Origin: an uncultured Bacteroidota bacterium
GTDB lineage: Bacteria; Bacteroidota; Bacteroidia; Chitinophagales; LD1
Length of the DNA stretch: 64,000 nt
Direction: 5' to 3'
NCBI GenBank assembly: GCA_903919075.1
Contig: CAIXGR010000047.1
Location: 1 to 64,000, forward strand
Shown: in pieces, positions 1-8,433 of the stretch
Layout of the letters: the number at the start of each line of letters is the position of its first letter
Position numbering within the stretch: position 1 is the stretch's first letter
Made by a program: the position numbers and the translations under genes
Notes under the pieces: generated by a model
Seen by the model: the letters and a program-made list of their open reading frames with translations, nothing else
Told to the model about the DNA's origin: nothing
Databases searched by the model: none

Positions 1-846
1 ACCGGTACGTGTTTTAGAGTCAGACAATCCTGGCAGTACGCATAAAGGCTATTACTGGGCTTATTACGACCCGGTGAGCAAACTGGTGCTGTTCGATTAT
101 CGCCCGGGTCGCGGTAAAGAAGGACCCAGGCAAATATTAAAGAACTTTAAAGGGCATCTGCAAACAGACGGCTATGCTGTTTACGATGAATACGGCAGCA
201 AGGCCGGTATTACGCTGATGCACTGCTGGGCCCATGCCCGCCGCAAGTTTGTAGACGCACAGGATAATGACAGCCAAAGGGCTGATTATGTGTTAGCAGA
301 AATACAGAAACTGTATGCCCTGGAAAGAGAGCTAAAGCAAACTAATGCAGAGGAAAAGCAGGTTGTGGCTATGCGCAAAGAAAAGGCCGCGCCGGTCATA
401 GCGGGCTTAAAACAATGGATGATAACTAACAGGCCAGAGGTAATGCCAACAAGTGTTATAGGAAAAGCTATTGATTACACCCTGTCGAGAATAGATGCCC
501 TGAAAGTATACACCACTGACGCAAAATTGCAGATTGATAATAATCTTGTCGAAAACTCCATCCGCCCAATCGCAATAGGCCGTAAAAATTATTTGTTTGC
601 CGGTTCGCATCAGGCCGCCGAAAACGCCGCTATTTTTTATTCGCTGTTTGCTACCTGCAAAGCACAGGGCATCAACCCATATACCTGGCTTGCTGAAACA
701 TTAAAGAAGATTGGCACTCATCCCGTCAACAGGATTGAAGAACTACTGCCGGGTTGGAAACCAGAATCCACCGATTCCGAAAAAACCACGGTCGCTGCCT
801 AATACTCAGCCGGTTCAAAATAAACGTTGCCTCATTTTTGCTTTAC
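1..846 (+). mobile_element. Right part of an IS66-type insertion sequence
   Basis: The transposase frame defines the element. IS66 family elements usually end in ...TTAC (complement of GTAA...). The first good match after the stop codon is CTTTAC ending near 846, so the right end is tentatively placed there. The left end is outside the window, so neither the inverted repeats nor the 8-bp target duplication can be checked. The boundary is inference. Confidence 0.4.
2..802 (+). CDS. IS66-family transposase, C-terminal part (5' truncated by window edge)
   Basis: The reading frame is open to the first bases of the window, so the protein starts upstream; the GTG at 74 in the ORF track is internal. 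About 266 residues are visible. The DDE-type catalytic core is recognisable: LQTDGYAVYD carries the second Asp and NNLVENSIRP carries the Glu, both typical of IS66 transposases, followed by the GRKNYLFAGS block and a C-terminal tail. Enzymes of this family cut and join IS ends. The partner ORFs (TnpA/TnpB types) would lie upstream, outside the window. The coding sequence looks richer in GC than the chromosomal genes that follow, which fits recent acquisition. Family assignment is confident; whether the element is intact cannot be judged. Confidence 0.9.
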   Translation, partial: PVRVLESDNPGSTHKGYYWAYYDPVSKLVLFDYRPGRGKEGPRQILKNFKGHLQTDGYAVYDEYGSKAGITLMHCWAHARRKFVDAQDNDSQRADYVLAEIQKLYALERELKQTNAEEKQVVAMRKEKAAPVIAGLKQWMITNRPEVMPTSVIGKAIDYTLSRIDALKVYTTDAKLQIDNNLVENSIRPIAIGRKNYLFAGSHQAAENAAIFYSLFATCKAQGINPYTWLAETLKKIGTHPVNRIEELLPGWKPESTDSEKTTVAA

Positions 847-912
847 CCGCCTCAATGAAATACGTCCGCTGGAAAACTGCTATACTCGGTTCACAACAAC
901 CAGTAGCTTATT

Positions 913-1548
913 ATGAACCAACAAACGAACCGCGCCTGCCTCTTTATAAGGGTAAGCACAGACAAGCAGGACTACCAGCGCCAAATTCTTGAGCTGAATG
1001 AATTCTGCCGGCAGAAGAACTACGAGGTAACAGAAACCATCGCGGCCAAGATTACCGGCACAAAAACTTTCCAGGAGCGTGAAGACCTGCAACAACTATT
1101 TAAGAGTGCATCGTCTGAAAATTTTGATAAAGTGGTGGTGTCAGAAATCAGCCGTATAGGACGGAACGCGAAGGACATCAGAAACACGATTGACTATCTA
1201 CATTCTAAGAAGATAGCTGTTGTGTTCCGAAACCTCGGTGGTTTAGAGAGCCTGGATGACCGGGGCAACGAAAGCTTTGTCACCAACATCATCATTGCAA
1301 TTTACTCCGAACTGGCTCAGGAAGAGAAACGAATCCTTTCTGAACGCATTAAAAGCGGTCTGGTCAACGCGAGACACAAAGGCAAGCAGATAGGAAGGCC
1401 TGAGGGTAAGCAGGACGATGAAACTCTGTTGAAGAGGTATTCCCGCCTTGCTGCCGACCTGAGAAAAGGTCTATCACTTAGCCAGTGCCAGAAACTCCAC
1501 GATGTTTCCCGTAATACAGCTATTAAAGTCAAGCGCATCCTTTCCTAA
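913..1548 (+). CDS. Serine recombinase, resolvase/invertase family
   Basis: This 211-residue protein begins with a resolvase catalytic domain. The motif RVSTDKQDYQRQ near residue 13 contains the nucleophilic Ser, and VVSEISRIGRNAKDI with the later ERI(K/R)SGL region matches the conserved Arg and E-helix segments. The last ~45 residues (SLSQCQKLHDVSRNTAIKVK) look like a helix-turn-helix for site binding. The length is typical of small DNA invertases and resolvases, not of large phage-type serine integrases. It lies just after the IS66 transposase on the same strand and just before a gene that looks cut short. Its target could be a transposon res site, an invertible segment or a plasmid dimer site; this cannot be decided here. 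Confidence 0.88.
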   Translation: MNQQTNRACLFIRVSTDKQDYQRQILELNEFCRQKNYEVTETIAAKITGTKTFQEREDLQQLFKSASSENFDKVVVSEISRIGRNAKDIRNTIDYLHSKKIAVVFRNLGGLESLDDRGNESFVTNIIIAIYSELAQEEKRILSERIKSGLVNARHKGKQIGRPEGKQDDETLLKRYSRLAADLRKGLSLSQCQKLHDVSRNTAIKVKRILS

Positions 1549-1584
1549 GTGCGTATTGACCGGATGCACTTCACCGGATGCTTA

Positions 1585-2703
1585 CTATTGAAACAGACAA
1601 GCCAATAGAGTAGCACTTCCAAAATTTTGAAGGTAAACCGGTAAATAAGCGCTGCCCCAAAATACCTGGTTTTGGTATTTAACCGATGGCAAAATGAATA
1701 TTGCGGGCGTTATCATCATCACCAGCGAAAAGAGAAGTATACTGAAAAATAGTCGGCTATCATATATTGGTTTATTTCTATGAAACCCGTGTAAAATAAT
1801 AACAGCAATAATAATAATAGCAATGATTGCGAATAAATTAACGGGATTGGCAAGTTGAAAAGAAAGAATCCGGGGAATTTTATACTGTCCATCAAGGTTA
1901 GATAATGGCAGTGAGGCGTAAAGCTGCTTTTTCAAAAGCGTCCACATACTCTGCAAGTCCAACCTCATTTCTAAGCCCTGGTAACTAAAAGCAGGATTAA
2001 ATTTATACACCCGCAGCCAGCCTACATAGCCTAAGTATATAGCGGCAATTAAAAGAGCTGGCAAATAGCTTTTGAAGAATAATTTGCGCGGTGTTTTTAA
2101 TATCAAGGCCGATACTGGCATTAATATCAATACCGTCATGCCAACTTCTGAAAGCAATAGCGCGGTTGCAAATAAAAAAACAGAAAGGATTAAAAATTTA
2201 TTTTTCTGTCTTTTCAGAAACATGCAATAAAAAAGAAGACTCAAAAAAAGCAAAACAGATAATACCTGATACATGCCATTTATGCTGCTAAAGGCGTCAT
2301 GAAAGGTAACTCGCAACTGGATAACGGCACCGAAACACAGCAGCCAAATTGGAGTATTAATACCAAGGTTTAATGAAGAAAGATATAGCAAAAAGACTGC
2401 AATAGCCAGCAGATTCATTATAAATACAAATAATTTGTATGTTTCCAGGGTATTAAAGCACCGGAATACCAGTTCCGTTAATATTGCTGAAATTGGAGTA
2501 TAGCGGCCAGAGCTTTTCCAGAAATCTATTAAGGGGCGGGAAAGGTCAATAATACTTTGTTGCCTTACAGTAGGGTTGTTCTTTAACTGAAAATTATGCA
2601 GGTCGTCGGAATAAAGGCCACTTTTCAAAACGGGAAACAGGCAAACCATTATCAAGCAAAAACCAAGAATTGTAAAAAACTTTTTTTGTTTGTTGGTATC
2701 CAT
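1585..2703 (-). CDS. GT-C-like polytopic membrane protein, probably C-terminally truncated
   Basis: The protein has about 372 residues with roughly nine hydrophobic helices. After the first helix comes SDDLHNF, an acidic motif in the first periplasmic loop as seen in GT-C (GT39/ArnT-like) glycosyltransferases, then SSGRYTPIS. The ATG at 2703 is preferred over the upstream TTG at 2763. The protein stops soon after the last helix, at a sequence resembling the middle of longer relatives. Comparable proteins in this window (468 and 505 residues) continue with a soluble C-terminal part. Because the end abuts the recombinase/IS segment, truncation by insertion is likely but inferred. Substrate is unknown; it would act in the inner membrane on a lipid-linked sugar. 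Confidence 0.6.
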   Translation of the reverse strand: MDTNKQKKFFTILGFCLIMVCLFPVLKSGLYSDDLHNFQLKNNPTVRQQSIIDLSRPLIDFWKSSGRYTPISAILTELVFRCFNTLETYKLFVFIMNLLAIAVFLLYLSSLNLGINTPIWLLCFGAVIQLRVTFHDAFSSINGMYQVLSVLLFLSLLFYCMFLKRQKNKFLILSVFLFATALLLSEVGMTVLILMPVSALILKTPRKLFFKSYLPALLIAAIYLGYVGWLRVYKFNPAFSYQGLEMRLDLQSMWTLLKKQLYASLPLSNLDGQYKIPRILSFQLANPVNLFAIIAIIIIAVIILHGFHRNKPIYDSRLFFSILLFSLVMMITPAIFILPSVKYQNQVFWGSAYLPVYLQNFGSATLLACLFQ

Positions 2704-2801
2704 CGCGAATGCTTTACTCGTTTTCTTGGGTTTAGGTAGCCATGTTTTAAGGCTTAGGCACAATATTAACTATTTTTTAAAATCCACCGGCTCAAACACC
2801 C

Positions 2802-2853
2802 TGCATTTGATATGCTAATGGCAGAGGATGAAGCCTATAGCATGTCAAATGCA
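2802..2853. repeat. 16-bp inverted repeat in divergent intergenic region
   Basis: The arms TGCATTTGATATGCTA and TAGCATGTCAAATGCA pair over 16 positions with one G-U, around a 20-nt loop. There is no following T-run, so it is not an obvious terminator. It sits between two divergent genes, upstream of the proposed paaN promoter. Confidence 0.6.
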
Positions 2854-2881
2854 ATTAGCTCCACAGCAGAAACTTTTTTAA

Positions 2882-2889
2882 TATCTTCG
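2882..2889 (+). promoter_or_regulatory. Putative -7 element for the PaaN-type gene
   Basis: TATCTTCG matches the Bacteroidota consensus TAnnTTTG with one mismatch. It sits 20 bp before the ATG, implying a short leader. Confidence 0.4.
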
Positions 2890-2909
2890 CCCTCAATTAA
2901 AAACAAATT

Positions 2910-4565
2910 ATGGCATTAACTACAGCAAATAAGGAAATAGTTGACAAAGCAGTAAAGGCAATTCATGAGCGTATTTTTTACGCACAATATCCTGAGCATC
3001 CTAAAGCTTATGGCGAAGATGCTCCCGGCAAGGGACAAAGTGCCTATAATAGCCAGCTGGGTAAGCCATTCAATGGCTTGCTGCAACAAAATCCTGTGGC
3101 TTGGGAAGGAGAGGAAGTTTCTCCTTATACCATGAAATCGCTTGGTGTTACTTATCCTGTTTTTGAAGTGGATACTCTTATAGTTCGTGCCGGAAGAGCG
3201 TTTGATGCATGGCGGCATGTAAGTGTTGAAGACCGCGCTGAAATTTTGGTTGACGCGCTGGAAAAAATTAAATACCGCTTTTTTGAAATTGCTTACGCTA
3301 CGCAACATACCACAGGTCAAAGTTTTGTGATGAGTTTTCAGGCATCGGGCCCACATGCAAGTGACCGTGCACTTGAAGCCATGGCTATGGGTTATGAAGA
3401 ACTGCAACGTTTTCCCGGAAACGTAACTTGGGAAAAACCTATGGGCAAAGTATCGGTAAAGCTGCAAAAAGAATTTAAGCCTGTGCCTAAAGGTATTAGC
3501 TTAGCCATAGGCTGTTCTACTTTCCCAACATGGAACTCAGTGCCCGGAATTTTTGCTTCACTCATAACCGGTAATTCAGTAATTGTAAAACCACATCCTA
3601 AATCGGTATATCCAATTGCAATAGTAGTTGCTGAAATTCAAAATGCGTTAAAAGCAAAAGGCATTGATACCAATGTTTGCCAGCTAGCTGTTGATTCATC
3701 AAAAAATTTAATCGCCAAAACTTTGGCAAAACATCCTTTAGTAAAACTAATTGATTATACCGGTGGTTCAGAGTTTGGTGATTATATCGAATCTATCCCC
3801 GGTAAAACAACATTTACCGAAAAGGCAGGGGTGAATTCAGTAATACTTGATTCGGTTGCTGATTTGAAAACGGTTGCTCAGAATTTGGGTTTTGCTGTGT
3901 CTTTATATTCCGGCCAAATGTGTACTGCGCCACAAAATATTTTTATTCCTGCCGGGGGTATAAAACAAGGAGATAAAACAATTTCGTATGAAGAAGTAAA
4001 AAGTGCATTGACCGAAGCTATTTCAGGTTTAAGCTCTCATCCACAAATGGGTCCGGGTACTTTAGGCGCTATACAAAGCGAGATTACTTTAAAAAGAGTA
4101 AACTCAGCAAAAGATTTAGACGCTAAGGTATTACTTGCACCGGCTAAAGTAGCCAATGCAGAATTTCCTGAAGCACGCACCTCATCGCCAATTGTATTAG
4201 AGGTTGATGCTAAAGATAAAGGCATTTATGAAAACGAATTGTTTGGCCCAATTGTATTGATTATAAAAACTAAAGATACAGCTCAATCAGTTGAATTGGC
4301 TAAAGATATGGTTGCCAAACATGGCGCTATTACTTGTTCTGCTTATAGCACCGATGAAGCCACTGCAAAAATGATAACCGACGAAATGGAGAGTGTGTTT
4401 GCACCGGTATCATTAAATCTTACCGGTGTGATTTGGGTAAATCAGCATGCGGGTTTCAGCGATTTTCACGTTACCGGTGGTAACCCCGCAGGCAATGCAT
4501 CATTTACCAATCCTGAGTATGTGAACAAACGTTTTGTTTGGGTAGGCCACCGCAGAGGGGTCTAA
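2910..4565 (+). CDS. paaN: PaaN-type aldehyde dehydrogenase of phenylacetate degradation
   Basis: The 551-residue protein matches the variant aldehyde dehydrogenase family called PaaN in phenylacetate catabolism. The N-terminus (about 100 residues) is specific to this branch. The Rossmann NAD(P) domain follows, with KPHPKSVYP as the cofactor loop, and the catalytic Cys is in SGQMCTAPQNIF (C338). The C-terminal part ends with TGGNPAGNASFTNPEYV. In the classical pathway it oxidises the ring-opened CoA semialdehyde, but ring hydratase and the other paa genes are absent from this window, so the actual substrate may be another aldehyde. It is monocistronic here and converges on gmhA. The ATG is supported by a nearby promoter-like element. 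Confidence 0.85.
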   Translation: MALTTANKEIVDKAVKAIHERIFYAQYPEHPKAYGEDAPGKGQSAYNSQLGKPFNGLLQQNPVAWEGEEVSPYTMKSLGVTYPVFEVDTLIVRAGRAFDAWRHVSVEDRAEILVDALEKIKYRFFEIAYATQHTTGQSFVMSFQASGPHASDRALEAMAMGYEELQRFPGNVTWEKPMGKVSVKLQKEFKPVPKGISLAIGCSTFPTWNSVPGIFASLITGNSVIVKPHPKSVYPIAIVVAEIQNALKAKGIDTNVCQLAVDSSKNLIAKTLAKHPLVKLIDYTGGSEFGDYIESIPGKTTFTEKAGVNSVILDSVADLKTVAQNLGFAVSLYSGQMCTAPQNIFIPAGGIKQGDKTISYEEVKSALTEAISGLSSHPQMGPGTLGAIQSEITLKRVNSAKDLDAKVLLAPAKVANAEFPEARTSSPIVLEVDAKDKGIYENELFGPIVLIIKTKDTAQSVELAKDMVAKHGAITCSAYSTDEATAKMITDEMESVFAPVSLNLTGVIWVNQHAGFSDFHVTGGNPAGNASFTNPEYVNKRFVWVGHRRGV

Positions 4566-4580
4566 AGAACAAGCGTTACT

Positions 4581-5162
4581 TTACTTTATCTTAAACAACT
4601 CTTCTTCCACTAACTGGCAAATAATGTGGCCAACCATAATGTGGCTTTCCTGTATGCGTGGAGTATCTATGCTAGGGATGTTGAGCAGGTAATCGCAACT
4701 GTCTTTCATTTTTCCGCCGGTTTCGCCGGTAAATGAAACAACTATCATCTCTCTCTTTTTAGCCTCTTCCTGCGCCAATAAAATATTCTTTGAATTGCCA
4801 GAAGTTGAAATGGCTATCAGTATATCGCCCTTGCGCCCATAGGCTTTTACCGCGCGCTGGTATATTTCGTTGTACGAATAATCATTGGCAACAGCAGTTA
4901 AAAACGAAGTGTTCACATGAAAAGCCTCAGCTGGCAAAGGTTCACGATCCGAATAGAATCTGCCGGTAAACTCAGCGGCTAAATGTTGTGCATCGGCGGC
5001 GCTTCCGCCATTGCCGCATAAATATAAGCGGTTGCCATCTCTAAATGCTTTTGCTATTACAGCAGCAACTTTTTCAATGCGCTTTAAAAAAGCTTCATCA
5101 GCCAGAATATTATTCTTAACCTGAATGGAAGATGAGATGATGGATTTTATTTTGCTATTCAT
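4581..5162 (-). CDS. gmhA: Phosphoheptose isomerase (sedoheptulose-7-phosphate isomerase)
   Basis: This 193-residue SIS-domain protein converts sedoheptulose 7-phosphate to D-glycero-D-manno-heptose 7-phosphate, the first step of heptose synthesis. GNGGSAADAQHLAAEF supplies the phosphate loop with metal-binding H60 and catalytic E64. STSGNS at about 119-124 is the second phosphate loop, and QESHIMVGH supplies Q171 and H179. These positions match E. coli GmhA within one residue. It lies 12 bp downstream of the heptose-phosphate kinase, so the two are almost surely co-transcribed. Confidence 0.93.
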   Translation of the reverse strand: MNSKIKSIISSSIQVKNNILADEAFLKRIEKVAAVIAKAFRDGNRLYLCGNGGSAADAQHLAAEFTGRFYSDREPLPAEAFHVNTSFLTAVANDYSYNEIYQRAVKAYGRKGDILIAISTSGNSKNILLAQEEAKKREMIVVSFTGETGGKMKDSCDYLLNIPSIDTPRIQESHIMVGHIICQLVEEELFKIK

Positions 5163-5174
5163 ATTTTATAAAAT

Positions 5175-6197
5175 TTAAACGGTCCATGTGGTAAGGCCGT
5201 ACTCAGTAAAATTATATTTCATTACTCGTCCGCCTAACTTATTCAGTGCTTCTATAACCTTGAATTTATTATTGTATGGGGCGTAAAAAAACATAAACCC
5301 ACCACCACCAGCACCGGAAATTTTTCCACCGGTGGCTCCGGCTTTTATACCGGTGTTATAAATGTTTTCAATAAAGGGATTCGAAATGCCTTCAGCCATT
5401 GCTTTTTTATGTTCCCAACCGTAGTGCAAGATTTTTCCTATGTCATCTACCTCACCTTTCAATAGAGCCTCTTTCATCCGTAGCGACTGCTCTTTCAAGT
5501 TATGCATGGCTTCAATACTCTTCACATTTTTCTTTTTCACGTTTTCCGATTGCTTGGCAATAATGCTGGATGATAAGCGCGAAGTTTCAGTAAAGAAAAG
5601 AATCAAATTGTTTTCAAGTTCATGCAGCCATTTATCTTTAATACGCAACGGGTTTACAATTACATTATCATTTGCAAAAAACTCCATATAGTTCACCCCC
5701 CCAAACGTAGCAGCGTATTGGTCTTGCTTTCCGCCGTGCATGGCTAAATCTTCACGCTCAATTTTAAATGCCAGATGGGCAATATCGTATTCGCTAAGTG
5801 GCAACTTAAACCATTCTACAAAAGCACCAAGTATAGCTACCACCAGCGTAGATGATGAGCCTAAGCCCGAACCCGGAGGGGCATCAACAAATGTTGTTAG
5901 TTCGAATGCTATTGGTTTTTTTATAAAATCTTTTACCACACGATTATAGACGCCTTTGGCTAATGACAACTTGCCATCAATAGCCAGTTGCTTTTTTGAA
6001 TCGAGAATGATTTCTTCGCCTCTGTCAATTGCTTTAAGGTGAATTTTTTTTCCGGTCAATGGTTTAATGGTAGCATAGGCATACATGCCAATAGTAATAT
6101 TTAAAATGGCACCACCGTATATATCAGAGTAAGGCGAAACATCAGTTCCGCCACCTGCTAAACCCAAACGTAAAGGAGCTTTGCTTCGAATGATCAT
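5175..6197 (-). CDS. hddA: D-glycero-alpha-D-manno-heptose-7-phosphate kinase (GHMP kinase)
   Basis: The 340-residue protein is a GHMP kinase. It has the N-terminal APLRLGLAGGGTD motif, the ATP loop PPGSGLGSSST, the catalytic region GGKQDQYAATFGG with the Asp, and the C-terminal glycine motif GKISGAGGGGF. The LAGGGTD signature is typical of HddA, which phosphorylates C1 of heptose 7-phosphate on the way to GDP-heptose. It is directly upstream of gmhA and downstream of a GT4 gene, which fits surface glycan synthesis. The phosphatase (GmhB) and the nucleotidyltransferase (HddC) are not in this window, so GDP- and ADP-heptose routes cannot be fully separated. A fucose- or other sugar-kinase role is a weaker alternative. 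Confidence 0.85.
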   Translation of the reverse strand: MIIRSKAPLRLGLAGGGTDVSPYSDIYGGAILNITIGMYAYATIKPLTGKKIHLKAIDRGEEIILDSKKQLAIDGKLSLAKGVYNRVVKDFIKKPIAFELTTFVDAPPGSGLGSSSTLVVAILGAFVEWFKLPLSEYDIAHLAFKIEREDLAMHGGKQDQYAATFGGVNYMEFFANDNVIVNPLRIKDKWLHELENNLILFFTETSRLSSSIIAKQSENVKKKNVKSIEAMHNLKEQSLRMKEALLKGEVDDIGKILHYGWEHKKAMAEGISNPFIENIYNTGIKAGATGGKISGAGGGGFMFFYAPYNNKFKVIEALNKLGGRVMKYNFTEYGLTTWTV

Positions 6198-6254
6198 AAT
6201 TTTATTTGGTGCGCAATTAAACCCATGCGCGATGCAAATTAAGCGTTTTTAAGA

Positions 6255-7397
6255 TTATTGTTTAGATGGAATTTGGGCGGCTATTTCAGCAATTTTATTC
6301 AGCATGGCGCTCCAGGCGTATTTCTTCTTTTCAACCTTAATATTATCGCGCATTACAAACTCTTTATGGTTTTTATAAAAATCAACAATGGCATCGGCAA
6401 CGGCCTGGGCATTGGGTTCTACCACATAACCTACCTTTCCGTTCGGAACAATTTCCGGCAAGCCGCCTACATTGGTTACCAACATAGGGCGATCGAAATG
6501 ATAGCATATTTGTGTAACCCCGCTTTGGGTGGCATGTTTATAGGGTTGCACTACCATATCGGCAGCACAAAAATAATTGCGCACTTCACCATCGGGAATA
6601 AAATCTGTTTTCAAAATCAATTTGTCGGCAATGCCTAATTGCGTAATCATCTCAGCATAAGGTTTGGCATCGGTATAAAATTCGCCAGCCACAATTAGTT
6701 TTACATTCAGTTGCCTTATTCTTTCATCGGCCATTGCGTGCAGCAAAATATCAAGGCCTTTGTAGTCGCGTATAAAACCAAAAAACAAAAGATATTCTGT
6801 GTTTATTTCAAGTCCTAATTTTTGATATGCTTCGGTTTTGCTGATGGCCTCGCCAAAATTATCGTACAAAGGATGCGGCGAAAAAATGGCTGGCTTTTTA
6901 TCATCAAATTTCTTCAAGTCTTCCAGCACTGATTCGCTCATGGCAATAAAACCATCCACCGAGTTTACAAAGTAGCCAGCCAATTGAAAATCGCCAACAC
7001 GTTTTTCGTGAGGAATAATATTATCAATTATGGAAATGACTTTCGTTTTTTTATTCTTCTTCACCATTCTCGAAATAGTACCAAGGCAAGGTGCCATAAA
7101 CGGTAGCCAGAATTTTACTATTAAAAGATCGGCATTCAATTTCGCAATTTCGCGCCCAACGCTAAGCCAGTTGAGAGGATTGAGAGAATTTACTTTTACA
7201 TGAATATAAAGATCATCCGGTGCCGGTTGGTCGCTGTATTGAGATGTGCCGGGAAATAAAAACGAAGGGTATTGCAAACTGAAAGTATATATCTGAACAC
7301 TGTGCCCCTGTCTGATAAACTCCCGGGCCAGCCTTTCATTATAAGCTGCAAGGCCGCCACGTAAAGGATGTGCGCTTCCGAGAATGATTACTTTCAT
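6255..7397 (-). CDS. Glycosyltransferase family 4 (GT-B fold)
   Basis: The 380-residue protein has the two-lobed GT-B architecture. The N-terminal lobe begins MKVIILGSAHPLRGGLAAYN, where the GG loop is typical of GT4. The C-terminal nucleotide-sugar lobe contains FFGFIRDYKGLD and SGVTQICYHFDRPMLVTNVG followed by GGLPEIV. It is likely a cytoplasmic enzyme transferring a sugar to a membrane-linked glycan. The neighbouring heptose genes suggest a heptose or related donor, but this is inference. It lies 57 bp upstream of hddA and about 90 bp after the GT2 gene, separated from the latter by a heptad repeat tract. Confidence 0.85.
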   Translation of the reverse strand: MKVIILGSAHPLRGGLAAYNERLAREFIRQGHSVQIYTFSLQYPSFLFPGTSQYSDQPAPDDLYIHVKVNSLNPLNWLSVGREIAKLNADLLIVKFWLPFMAPCLGTISRMVKKNKKTKVISIIDNIIPHEKRVGDFQLAGYFVNSVDGFIAMSESVLEDLKKFDDKKPAIFSPHPLYDNFGEAISKTEAYQKLGLEINTEYLLFFGFIRDYKGLDILLHAMADERIRQLNVKLIVAGEFYTDAKPYAEMITQLGIADKLILKTDFIPDGEVRNYFCAADMVVQPYKHATQSGVTQICYHFDRPMLVTNVGGLPEIVPNGKVGYVVEPNAQAVADAIVDFYKNHKEFVMRDNIKVEKKKYAWSAMLNKIAEIAAQIPSKQ

Positions 7398-7404
7398 AAC
7401 AGAT

Positions 7405-7487
7405 ATGAGATATTAGACATGAGATATTAGACCGAACCAAATAAAGACGCTTGTATTAATCTCATGTCTCATGTCTAACATCTCAAG
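7405..7487. repeat. Heptad tandem repeat tract with inverted second half
   Basis: ATGAGAT and ATTAGAC alternate twice at 7405-7432 as a perfect 14-bp tandem duplication. At 7459-7486 the same words return on the opposite strand (ATCTCAT, GTCTCAT, GTCTAAC, ATCTCAA), again with a 7-bp period. The two halves can fold into a long imperfect hairpin between the GT2 and GT4 genes. Confidence 0.8.
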
Positions 7488-7488
7488 T

Positions 7489-8430
7489 CTACTTTATATT
7501 TAAAAGTTTCGAAACTTCGTAATTATTTCTGTCGGATGATGTGCGGGAAATAAGCTCGCCTAAAAAACCAGCCACAAATAGCTGCACACCTATTACAATA
7601 GAAAGTAAACCTAAATAGAAGATAGGCCGCTCGGTCATTCGGTATTGTGCAAAAACAAATTTAGCTACGGTTAAATAAAGCACAATACAAAAACCGCCAA
7701 AAAAGCTTATTACCCCCAAGCCACCAAAAAGGTGCATAGGGCGTTTGGCAAAGCGTGTCATAAACGAAACAGAAAGCAAATCGAGGAAGCCATATAAAAA
7801 ACGTTCCATGCCAAATTTGGTAACACCGTATTTGCGTGCCTGGTGTTGCACTATTTTTTCGCCTATTTTTGAGAAACCAGCTTTTTTTGCCAACACCGGT
7901 ATATAGCGATGCATTTCGCCGTATACTTCAACACTTTTAACCACTTCATTTTTATAGGCCTTTAGGCCGCAATTAAAATCGTGCAGTTGAATGCCCGACA
8001 TCATTCTTGCAGCTGCATTATAAATTTTTGTAGGTATGGTTTTGGTTATAGGGTCGTAACGTTTCTGTTTCCATCCGCTTACAATATCGTAACCCTCATC
8101 GGCAATCATATTATATAAAGCAGGTATTTCATCCGGCGAATCCTGCATATCTGCATCCATGGTTATTACCACATCGCCTTGTGCGTATTTAAAACCGGTA
8201 TTTAAAGCCGCACTTTTTCCGTAATTAATTCTGAATTTAACTCCTCTTACACAAGGGTTTTCAGCCGAAATTTTTTCAATTACCTGCCACGACTTGTCTT
8301 TACTACCGTCATCTACCATGATTATTTCATAGGTAAGCGCATTAGCTTTCATTACGCGCTCAATCCAGGCGGCAAGTTCAGGAAGTGATTCTTCCTCGTT
8401 AAATAAAGGTACTATTACCGAAATTTGCAT
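7489..8430 (-). CDS. Glycosyltransferase family 2, polyprenyl-phosphate sugar transferase type
   Basis: The 313-residue protein starts with a GT-A domain: VPLFNEEESLPELAAW, VDDGSKDKS and the metal-binding TMDADMQDSPDE (DxD). This is followed by two C-terminal transmembrane helices (about 230-255 and 265-290). The layout matches DPM1/GtrB/ArnC-like enzymes, which move a sugar from a nucleotide donor to undecaprenyl phosphate at the inner membrane face. It starts 3 bp after the DUF4199 gene ends, so they form one transcript with the dihydroorotase-like and BatA genes. The acceptor and sugar are not known. Confidence 0.9.
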   Translation of the reverse strand: MQISVIVPLFNEEESLPELAAWIERVMKANALTYEIIMVDDGSKDKSWQVIEKISAENPCVRGVKFRINYGKSAALNTGFKYAQGDVVITMDADMQDSPDEIPALYNMIADEGYDIVSGWKQKRYDPITKTIPTKIYNAAARMMSGIQLHDFNCGLKAYKNEVVKSVEVYGEMHRYIPVLAKKAGFSKIGEKIVQHQARKYGVTKFGMERFLYGFLDLLSVSFMTRFAKRPMHLFGGLGVISFFGGFCIVLYLTVAKFVFAQYRMTERPIFYLGLLSIVIGVQLFVAGFLGELISRTSSDRNNYEVSKLLNIK

Positions 8431-8433
8431 CTA

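Noticed and set aside
711-992. 93-codon plus-strand ORF between transposase and recombinase
   Set aside because: It overlaps both real genes in another frame and has no family.
2916-3467. 183-codon minus-strand ORF
   Set aside because: It lies opposite the clear PaaN-type gene and has no recognisable family.
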